Origin: Methanobacteriota archaeon
Lineage (GTDB): Archaea; Halobacteriota; Syntropharchaeia; JACQPP01
NCBI GenBank assembly: GCA_016207465.1
Contig: JACQPP010000095.1
Location: 1-20,333, forward strand
DNA: 20,333 bases
Reading direction: 5' to 3'
Positions 1 to 12,000 of this stretch are shown one piece after another. The notes beneath the pieces were generated by a model. The model was given only the letters and a program-made list of their open reading frames with translations, was not told where the DNA came from and ran no database searches. Position 1 is the first letter of the stretch; every line of letters begins with the position of its first letter. Made by a program: the position numbers and the translations under genes.

Positions 1-1
1 C

Positions 2-3000
2 ACCAGCGCCCCCAGCCCCTTCTCCCCCGACAGCCACGAGCTCTACGATGACTTCCAGGACACCCTCGACAAGTGGTACAACGTCTCCGGCCCCAAGACC
101 AACTGGACCCTCGAAGCCGGAGAACTCAACAACACCGGCAACTCCGGCAACCCGGGGGACATCCTCCTCGCCAACACCTCCTGGCTCCGCGACTACATCG
201 TCGAGGCCCGCGGCTCCGCCCGCGACACCAATATGCTCACCCACAGCCTCGTCGTCGCCTACCAGAACAACTCCAGCTTCTACGTGGTCCAAGTCTACCA
301 GGGCGAGTTCGCCATCTACGAGTGGACCAGCACCGCCTGGAACCGCCGCGCCTTCAAGACCGTCTCCCACAACCAGACCCTCTTCTACCCCCTCCGGGTG
401 CGCCACAACGGCACCGAGATTACGGCCTTCTTCGGCAACACCACCCTCCGCTGGACCGCCGCCCCCCGCGGGGGCCGCGTCGGACTCCGCCAAGCCGCCG
501 CCTTCCACGTCCACTACGACGACTTCCTCGTGGCCAGCGGCAACTACACCCACACCCCCGAGGCCTCCAAGTTCCTCGAGACCCTCAGCGAGAACACCAC
601 CTACTTCGCCGTCCTCCGCGACGCCTCCGAGCGGGTGGTCCGCACCCTCGGCTCCACCGGCCGCGACACCGTCGAGAAATTCGACGGCCTCGAAGAGACC
701 GGGGCCGTCGTCTACTACGACGAGCGCTACCGCGTCAACTGGGTCACCCTCAACCAGAGCCGCGCCGTCCGCGACTACCTCGCCGCCCGCGGCTTCGCCA
801 TCAAGAACGCCGACGAACTCCAGTACTGGATGACCTGGGCCATCAACTCCAGCGAGGCCTACACGGGCACCGACCGCGACCCCGCCGGGAAAACCGTGGT
901 CGTCATGAGCCAGGACATCTGCCCCGACACCGTCTGCCAGGAGAACTCCAACACCACCCTCATCCGCAAATACATGGACAGCGGCGGCAGGGTCGTGTGG
1001 ATTGCCGACGTCCCCTTCTACTACGTGGGATACCGCAACAACTCCAACTACGGGGCCGACTCCTGGGACACCTGGGGCTACACCGGCCAGTCCAACCTCC
1101 TCGACGTGGACCGCGACCCCCTCGGCGAAAACGGGGCCACCACGCAGATTCTCACCAACGGCACCCTCTGGGGCCTCACCCGCACCTGGCCCTCCAGCCG
1201 CCCCATCTTCGGCCAGACCATCACCACCTACAGCCCACCCCTCGACGCCACCAACAAGACCGGGGGCACCAACGGATGCACCCGCACCCTCAGCAGCACC
1301 ATCAACAGCCAGGGCAACACCGCCAACGGCGAGGACATGTCCTGCAGCCTCAACTGGGAACACATAGACTGGATTAATGTCTCCGACACCACCGTCGCCC
1401 CCGGCACACCCGTCACCATCGGCGTCCAATACCGGTGCGACCCCAACAACGCCAACGGCTGGGGAGAGGACTCCCTCTCCCTCGCCATCAAGGAGCAGGG
1501 AGCCGCCAACTTCACCCCCTACTACACCTCCAACTGCACCGCCGGAGGAAACCAGACCTACTACACCACCTACGCACCCACCACCGCCGGCACCCTCCGC
1601 ATCCGCGCCAGCATTGACTGGCAGGGCAACCGCCTCAACTCCACCCCCGCCACCACCGGGGGCCTCACCGGCAAATACTTCGACCGCACCAACGGCGGCG
1701 ACGTCACCGACGACGAATACGTGGCCGCCACCTGCCGCGTCATCAGCCCCACCGTCAACATCAACATCGGCGACGTCGCCCCCTCCGAATGCAGCGGCGT
1801 CGGCAACAACGACTTCAACGTCCGCTGGACCGGCCGCGTCTACGCCGACTGCGACGCCAGCTACACCTTCTACGTGACCACCGACGACGGCGCCCGCCTC
1901 TGGGTGGACGGCAGCCGCCTCGTCAACTCCTGGACCGACCAGGGGGCCACCACCTACTCGGGCTCCATCACCCTCACCACCGGCTGGCACGACATCCGCA
2001 TGGACTCCTACGAGAACGGGGGCGACTACCGGGCCCAGCTCGAATACGCCTCCTCCTGCTTCAGCCGCGCCATCATCCCCTCCACCAAGCTCAGCCCCCT
2101 CTGGGTCACCCCCATGGGGCCCGACGGCGACAGCGACGAGATCACCCTCTCCGTCGCCACCGTCGTCCCCCCCGAGGACCTCAACAAACTCGCCAACAAC
2201 ACCACCGGCAACAACTACGCCAACGCCTCCGCCTACCAGAAGAAATTCAACCCCACCTACCCCTACTCCGGCTTCGTCCGCCTCTGGGACTACAACATCG
2301 CCGCCCTCTCCACCGTCCTCACCCCCGGCGACACCCGCAACCTCAGCGACCTCTACAACGTCTCCGTCGCCAACATGTCCATCTACACGCCCTCCCGGCT
2401 GCCCGACGGCGCCTACACCATCGCCATCGGCGCCACCGACCTCGCCGCCAACCTCCTCACCGCCGAGGCCTCCAACAAGCAGAACATCAACAACACCGCC
2501 AACACCACCAGCAAGGGCGCCTGGGTCAACGGACTCTACACCGACACCCGCGTGGACGACGCCACCAACTTCGCCATCATGGAGAACAAGACCGACGCCG
2601 TCTCCACCACCGTCTTCGTCACCGGCAACCCCACCTTCTCCAACGGCGGCTCCGTCACCGGCGGCTCCGCCTCCGACACCAACTACAACGACGGCTCCTA
2701 CCAGCAAATGAGCGAGAGCTGCGCATTCTCCTTCCCCTACCAGGCCTGCGGCACCGAGTTCTACTACAAGTTCTCCTTCTCCCAGATTCTCGCCCCCAAC
2801 AACGTGGAGCGCATTGACATTGACCTCAAGGCCACCCGCGAGAACGACCCCATCAACGTCAAAATCTGCTCCTCCATGGACGGCACCGTCTGCAGTGCGT
2901 GGAGCACATCCGGCGCCTCCTACTCCAGCCTCCCCGGCGTGGACTCCAGCCCCTACCTCCAGACCGTCTGCTCCAGCGCAAGCGCCTGCGACGCCTACAT

Positions 3001-6000
3001 CTCCAGCGCCGGAGAGATGCGGGTCTTCTTCCAGGACCCCTGGGAGGGGTGCTGCGAGGACAGCGACTATGTGCGCATTGACCGCCTCGCCGCCATCGTC
3101 TACTACAAGGCCGCCCGCCTCAACACCGAGTTCACATTCAACATCAACACCGACCCCCCCACCCCCGTGGTGGACCCCGCCAACGTCTCCAAGGTCAGCC
3201 TCCGCACCGACGCCTGGACCGAGAAGGTCAACAGCACCGCCACCACCGAGAACTGGGCCATCGAGAAATACAACACCGTCTTCGGGGCCTGGGAGAGCCT
3301 CGGCACCGTCACCGCCACCACCAACGCCGCCCCCCAGAGCCGCATCCTCTGCGCCGGCACCTGCAGCAACTACATCACCGCCGGGGGCGACATCAAACTC
3401 CGCTACCAGGACCCCAGCCCCTCCGACACCACCGACGTCCTCATCAACCGCCTCCGCATTGACATCCACCAGATGGACATCACCTACGGCGCCCCCCGCG
3501 GCTCCGTCACCGTTGACACCACCCCGCCCACCGCCACCCTCACCCAGCCCCTCACCAACACCACCATCAACACCACCGTCTACACCGTCCAGTCCAGCGC
3601 CAGCGACGCCACCTCCAGCGTGGACCGGGTCCTCCTCGCCTACTCCACCGACCTCGGGCAGAACTGGACCACCCTCGGCAACCTCCTCGCCAACGAGGAG
3701 TTCCGCAACACCACCAGCGGGTGGACCCCGGTCTCCGGCACCTGGACCAACGAGCGGGACGCCCTCCACAACGAGAACACCACCGGGGGCCTCTCCTACA
3801 CCCGCGCCGACACCACCGGCTACGCCAACGCCACCTTCCGCGCCCGCGTCAACATCCGAAACATCACCAACGACTCCAACCCCCTCGTGGGCCTCCTCAT
3901 CCGCGGCCAGGGCTCCGCCCTCTCCGGATACTTCTGCGGCCTCGGCGGCAACTACACCGGCAACCACTACCGCGTGAACCTCAGCCGCGTCACCAACGGC
4001 GCCTTCACCCAGCTCGCCACCGCCGAGGACACCTGGAGGAACATCCAGGGCCCCCGCGACATCGCCATCGGCGTCTACGACAACTCCATCACCTGCTACA
4101 TTGACGGCGCCATCGAGGCGAGCGCCGCCGACTCCACCTACACCACCGCCAACAGCGCCTACCTCCTCAACCGCTACACCCACACCGACTTCGACGACGC
4201 CGTCCTCTGCAACGACGACCCCGTCAACCAGTGCGGCTACAAGAATGCCAGCGCCTACGAGACCAACTGGAACCTCACCGCCATCCCCGACCAGAAGAAC
4301 ATCTGGGTCAAGGCCCGCGCCCGGGACACCATCAACAACGACTTCAAGCTCTACGAGTCCGCCGAGCACCGCGCCACCCACGGGTGGCTCGCCTACGACA
4401 ACGACCCCCTGGGGTCCATCACCAACCAGTGGGACGGAACCCTCCAGAGCCGGGTCATCAACTTCTCCAACTACAACCAGGTCGGGGCCGACCAGACCGG
4501 ATACGTCCTCGGCGTCCCCCTCGGCAGCGGCATCGCCAACGCCAACAGCAGCGCCTGGAACGACCCCCGCGTCGTGGCCGAGTGGAAGTTCAACACCAGC
4601 GAAATCTACACCTTCTACGTCAGCGTGGAGACCCCCAGCGGCCAGAAGTTCATCACCTACGACTACACCAACAGCGCCCCCTACACCTCCGGCGCGGGAC
4701 AATACTGCATCCGCGGCATCGGCCCCGGCGGCGGCGCCTGGCGCACCATCCGCCGCAACCTCCGCGAGGACCTCCGCGACTGCCAGCGCGACAACGCCAC
4801 CATCAACTACGTCCACGCATTCCTCGTCCGCATGCGCGGCCGCCTCGACGACGTCCGCCTCCTCGCCGAGGACGTCGCCGCCAACATCACCCTCGACACC
4901 ACCCCGCCCCAGGGCGGCCTCCGCATCGGACGGGTCGGATTGAACGTCACCGGCAACCGCTCCATCGGCCTCGTCAACCTCCTCGGCTCCACCTGCTCCC
5001 TCGACAAGCCCTGGACCGGCTTCTCCAACACCTCCTACTGGAGCGCCGTCCGCACCTGGGCCAACACCAACGGCTGGGAGACCGAATACATCAACAACAC
5101 CACCACCTGGTACAACAATTTCTCCCAGCACGAAATCCTGGTCTTCCTCGGGGAGAACGTATACGACGACTGGACCAACCTCAGCAACTACCTCTCCTAC
5201 GACAAGGTCATCGTCCACCTCGGCGGCGGCGCCCTCTTCAACAACACCACGAACAGCGCCTGCACCAACACCAGCATCGGCCAGCCGTGGAACAGCCGCC
5301 TCGGCCTCCTCAACGGGACCTGGAACAACACCTCCTTCTCCCAGAACATGCGCCGCGACACCCCCGAGGGGGTCGGCATGTTCTACGACGTCGCCAACGG
5401 CTCCTCCGTCACCGTCTCCAGCGGCCGCGGGACCTACTGCGCCAACGCCAGCCTCTGCACCAACACCAGCCTCATGGTGGGATTCACCAACCCCCTCCGC
5501 CGCCTCGCCTCCATGGCCTTCTACCACGACGGCATGAGCAACGTCAGCGGGGGCTACATCTTCGACATTGACGAGCCCATCGGGAAATACTACGGCAACA
5601 GCCAGGTGGAGACCGACCGCGTCCTCGGCTGGATTGTCAACAACACCACCGCCCGATACAGCCACACCGAGAGATACACCACCACCCCCTACGTGAACCT
5701 CAGCCTCCAGTACGGAGACGCCCTCACCAACGCCACCCAGGTGCGCTTCACCAACAACTACACCGCCACCCAGACCGACCCCAGCCAGTGGAGCCCATGG
5801 TACACCCCCGCCGCCCTCTTCTCCTGGAACATCACCGACACCACCTACGGCGGCAACACCAGCGACGGCCTCAAGGTGGTCGTGGCCGAACTCCAGGACG
5901 GGGCCGGGTTGTCGTCTTTTTTCGGCGACGCTGTCTACCTGGATACCACATCGCCCACCGTGGTCCTCACCGTCTCCCCCTCCGCATTCGCCCCCCACTA

Positions 6001-9000
6001 CAACAACTCCCAGAACAACACCACCATCACCGCCAACTTCAGCGAAACCGTGGACTACACGTTGCGAATCATAGACCCCGACGGAACGACCGTCGTTACC
6101 AAAACGGGCACCGGCAACTCCACCAGCCTCCAGTGGTGGGGCGAACTCGATGGCAACGCCACATTCCAGGAGAACTTCTCCACCTACACCGAGAACCAGA
6201 ACGACACCGCCGCCCCCACATGGAACATCCAGGCCGGAAACTGGCAAATCCAGAACGGCGAATACACCATGGTCGGCTCCGCATGCGGCTCCAGCACATG
6301 CTACCTATCGAAAGCCGGAGACCGCAACTGGACCAACTACACCCTCGACGGACGCATCAAAGTCGCATCCGGAGCCAGAGGGTATCTATCGGTCCGCCTC
6401 AACAACACGTCTCAAGCGCGATACGATGTCGGATTTTTCAATCCAAGCAAGGTGGAAATCAACAGGTGCACGGACCTTACGACGTGTACCCAGGTGAACA
6501 ACTCCACCGGCTCCTGGCAGGTGGGAGAGTTCCACACATTCAACATCTCTACCAACGGCCCCCAAATCCGCGTCTGGGTGGACGGCCGCCTCGAACTCAA
6601 CTACACCGACCCCGCCCCATTCCTCAACGGCTCCATCGGAGTCGCCAGCCGCGGGACCAGCGTCTTCTTCGACGACATCAACATCCGCGGGGCCACATGC
6701 ACAGACGGAGTCTACAACGTCACCGTGAGAGGGGTAGACCCCGTGGGCAACGAGCTCGTCCCACCCCACTCCACCACCGTCACCTGCTCGCCCCCCGACC
6801 TCGCCAAGCCCACCTGGGAGCGCCCCTTCGCCAAAAACGTTACCGCCACATACTACAACGCATCGGCCAACGGAACGATAATTTATAAGAACCAGACCGC
6901 CACCCTCGGCGCCAACTGGAGCAACAACGCCCTCTACACCGCCACCCTCCAGACCAACCTCTCCAACCGCTCCACCACCGCCCCCGAGGACTTCAACACC
7001 ACCTCCATCACCGGCGCCACCAACTGGAGCAACTTCACCTTCTCCCCCGGCGGATTCCTCAACTTCACCAACTACACCCCCGGCAACATCTCCTGGGCCA
7101 TCCGAGGCGAAGACACCTGGCGCAACACCAACACCACCGACACCCTGTGGTTCATCCTCAAGGGCTGGTCCACCGTCAGCGTCACCCAGCCCGCCGCCGG
7201 CTCCGACTTCGGCCGTGGCGCACGCGTCCGCTTCCGCTGCACCGTCAGCGACCAGACCAACGGCTCCGCCATCGCCAACTACCCCGTCTCCTTCTACTGG
7301 AGCAATGGCACCGAGCCCAACACCACCAGCGGCCTCACCCCCGCCACCGACACCACCGACTCGTCCGGTGTCGCAGAAACATTCTGGTACACCAACACCT
7401 CCATGGCCGAGGGCGGATACACCCTCCGCTGCCAGATTGGCAACAACACCGCCGCCTACTACGACGCCACCGGAACCAACGCCAGCGTCGGCATCAACCT
7501 CGTCGGCATCGAGACCTGGCTCGACGAGGACTGGCACTACCGCATCCCCGTCGAAATCAACGCCTCCAGCCACGACCGCTTCAACCAGCCCATCATCCTC
7601 TGGAAGAACTTCACCCGCGAACTCGAGAAACTCAGCCAGCTCCACTACTACGGCGACTTCGAGGCCACCAACAACTCCTGGGGCGACTGCACCGGCTCCA
7701 CCTCGGGGACACGCGACAACGCCACCCGATACCGCGGCAACCAGTCCTACAAGGTCCAGGCCACCGCCGGCAGCAGCAGCATGCGATGCGACGTCAACCC
7801 CACCGGCTGGACCAGCACCGAATACCCCGTCCTCACCTTCGGCTACCGCGCCACCGCCAACACCCCTGCCTGCATCCAGGTCAAAAACACCAGCGGCTCC
7901 TACATCACCATCGCCGGGACCCCCGCCTGCAACCCGGGCTTTGCCTCCAACCCCGCCGACTGCCGCCGCCAGGGCACCAACCTCACCGCCGACGACCGGT
8001 GGCACACCGCCACCGTGGACCTCGCCACCCTCACCGCCACCTGCGGCAACGCCACCCCCGAGACCACCGAGTTCACCGAACTCCGCACCTTCACCAACGC
8101 CAACGCCGCCTCCGGCTCCACCCTCTGGCTCGACGAAATCAAGGCCGCCGCCAAGAAACTCGTGGACACCGCCGGCATCCACGGGACCTTCGACAACAAC
8201 TCCATCCTCCTCACCGAGGTCAACCGCGACGGCACCCTTCTCCGCGACCGCATCCCCATCCAGTTCGACCCCGACACCACCTCCAACAACACCACCAGCG
8301 CCACCGGCGAACTCGTCTGGCTCCTCAACGGCTACACCCCCGCCAACACCTCCCGCTACTACCACATCTACTTCGACCTCCTCGAGAACGGGGCCAAGAC
8401 CCCCGCCACCTACACCACCAACCTCTACCAAATCAACCGCACCGCCTGGTGGGACGACACCCTCCCCGCCGGCGAACCCAACGGCGACGCCACCTGGGAG
8501 ACCGACCCCGACAACGTCTCCTACGGCAACCGCTCCCTCTTCTTCGCCACCGCCGGGGGCATCCACTCCGAGCAGGTCCAGGGCCTCGTCCCCCTCTCCG
8601 TGCCCCCCGGCTCCATCCTCCGCACCATCCTCTACCTCGACCCCACCAGCCTCCCCAGCGAGGTCATGCTCCAGTTCCAGAACCAGAGCGGCTCCTACGA
8701 CCACCGCGCCTTCTGGGGCGACAACCTCGTCAACACCACCAACGGCTGCAACACCACCCGCTCCGCCGCCGAAGAACTCAACGCCTCCTGCTACTACATG
8801 GGCGCCATCCCCGCCATGGGCCAGTGGTACGCCTTCGACGTCCCCGCATCCACCCTCCGCCTCGAAGGCGACCGCCTCACCGGCTTCAACATCACCTTCT
8901 ACGGCGGCCAGGCCTGGGCCGAAAACATGTCGGTCTACGTCCCCGGCAACGACTTCTGGGTCGAGAACGACTACTACCGGGTCGGCATGAAAAACACCAG

Positions 9001-12000
9001 CGGCGGCCTCTTCGTCACCTACCGCCCCCGCACCGGCGACGACTCCAACCTCGCCGGAACCAGCGCCCACCGCATCTCCTACAACGACAGCGCCGGCACC
9101 TACTACTCCACCGAATACGAGACACAGCCCCGCGTCACCGTCCGCCCCGGCCCCCTCCGCATCCGCTACACCGCCACCGGATTCTTCCGCGCCAGCGACT
9201 CCATCTCCACCGGCAACGGCTACACCGTCACCTACGACTTCTACGACAACACCACCCTCTTCCGCGTGGACGAGCGCAGCAACATCAGCATCAAGAAGAC
9301 CCTCTCCCGCTTCGGAAACACAGAGTTCAACTGGGTGGACTCCCCCAACACCTCCTCCAGCGACGACGAATTCTCCAGCCTCGGGTCCAACTTCTCCTGG
9401 AAATACCCCAACGGCACCAGCCAGACCTCCCTCAACACCCAGGGAACCGGCGCCGACCACAACTTCACCACCAACTCCACCGTCTGGTGGGACGACACCG
9501 TCCCCGGCAAAACCTGCGCCGCCGGATGCACCCTCACCGGCACCTGGACCTGGGCCGGGACCCCCCTCTACAACGGGAGCGCCAGCGTCACCAGCGGCGC
9601 CGCCTGGGGGGCCCACAACTCCACCTGGACCAACACCTCCGGCGGCTCCTGGCTCAACATCACCGCCCAATCCATCCTCCAGGCCTGGGTCTACCTCAAC
9701 CCCGCCGACCCGCCCCGCGAAATCCTCCTCGCCTTCAACGCCAGCGACAGCAGCTCGTGGGAACACCGCGCCTACTGGGGCGAAGACCTCCTCGACGGCG
9801 GCATCGTGGACAACACCAGCCGCCGCTACATGGGCCCCCTCCCCGCCACCGGCCGCTGGGTCCGCCTCGAAATCCCCGCCCTCCTCCTCGGCCTCGAGAA
9901 CCGCAGCGTCAACGGCCTCAACATGAGCCTCTTCGACGGCCAGGCATGGTTCGACCGCATGAGCCTCATCCACGACCCCCTTTACATCGGCCTCCAGAAC
10001 TTCAAGACCGACTCCTCCGTCGGCCTCATCCCCATCGGACGCGAGCAGACCAAGGAGGCCTCCCCGCGCCTCAACCTCACCGACGGGACCAACGAGACCA
10101 TGTTCCGCCGCGTCATCGGCGCCAACACCACCGTCATCTTCGGCGACTGGTTCTCCGAGACATTCTACATCGCCACCTGGAACCGCACCCTCCTCAACCT
10201 CACCCCCAACTCCTCCTTCGAGGGCGGCCCCACCTGGACCCTCCCCACCGGAAACTTCAGCCACGTCACCGACGCCGCCCAGGCCCGCACCGGGACCCGC
10301 TACCTCCGCTTCAACGGCACCGGCCTCACCCAGAGCGTCCTCGAAGCCACCTCCCCCGCCCTCCCCGCCGAGCCCGGCACCCGCTACCGAATCACCGGCT
10401 CCCTCTGGAAGGACTTCAACTACAGCGTCCAGGACTCCTTCACCACCTACACCGCCAACACCACCGGCGCCCCCAACTGGACCGTCCTCAACGGCACATG
10501 GCAGGCCAACGACAGCGGCAACCAGTGGTACAACGGCTCCGCCACCAACTGGAGCAGCAAGACCGTCATCGGCAACCTCTCCTGGACCAACCTCACCGTG
10601 GCCGTCCGCATCCAGCTCAAGAACGGGACCACCGCCGGAGTCGCCCTCCGCCAGAACAGCGCCCACCTCGGATACATCGTCAACGTCTCCGCCGGAGGCG
10701 ACTGGATACGCGTCTACAACGAAACCTGCCGCTGCGTCGTCGCCCAGGCCAGCGTCGCCCTCGAGAACGACACCTGGTACGACATGGCCGTCAGCGCCAC
10801 CGGCCGCGTCATCGCCGGCCTCATCAACGGCACCACCGTCGCCTACACCGACGCCAACACCACCTACGCCAGCCGCGGCCGCACGGGCCTCGTCACCGGC
10901 GACACCACCTACGCCCGCGCCTACTTCGACAACATCGTCGCCGAACAGGGGGGCATCGAATTCCACATCGCCGCCTACGACTCCGGCCTCGCCCTCCTCG
11001 GCGAGAGCGCCACCCGCGCCGCCACCCCCTACAGCATCGGAGACCTCAACCGCCAGTGGATAGACCGCACCCTCTCCTTCCTCACCCCCGCCAACACCCG
11101 CTACCTCCGCGCCCACGCCGCCATCCTCAACGAGACCAGCGGCGAGGTCCGCATGGACGACATCACCATCACCCGCGAGCCCCCCCTCGAATCCCTCGAA
11201 CGCGCCGCCCACGACCCGCCCCGCGTCTACCAGAACGAGCCCGAGGGATACGGCCCCGACGTCGTCTTCTACGAGGCCCCCCTGAACACCACCCGCGGCG
11301 CGCTCAACCTCACCCTCCGCGCCTACGTCCGCAACACCGGCACCCGCAACCTCAACGACCCCTGGCTCAACTGGACCCTCCCCCCCAACTGGACCCTCTC
11401 CTCCGGAAGCCTCAACTACTCCTACAGCGGCACCCTCGCCTTCGGCGACCGCTTCTGGAACAACATCACCGTCACCGTCGAGACCAACGCCACCCTCGGC
11501 TACAACCTCATCCGCGTCTCCAGCAACGCCACCACCGACACCGGCACCTATATGACCGACCACGAGGCCCGCAACGTCCTCGTCTTCGAGCCCACCGCCG
11601 AATGGTGGAACCCCACCTGGCCCTACCGCGTCCCCATCATCCTCAACTCCTCCAACTACACCCGCACCAACTACACCGCCGTCCACTGGAAGAACTTCAG
11701 CCTCGAGCTCGCCAAACTCGGCATCGCCAACCAGACCTTCGACCCCAACAGCATCCGCGTCGTCGAATACAACAACACCACCGGCGACGTCCTCTGGGAG
11801 ACCGTCAGCCAGTGGGACCAGGACGTCATCGGCTACCGCAACCGAACCCAGGAGGCCTTCGCCTACACCGCCACCATCACCACCGGAACCAACGTCTCCG
11901 GAGGCGTCCACTCCACCGCCGCCGACGACAGCAGCGGCCACAGCATCCAGGAGACCGGCACCAACCAGGTGACCCTCGACCACTCCTGCAACTCCATGGA

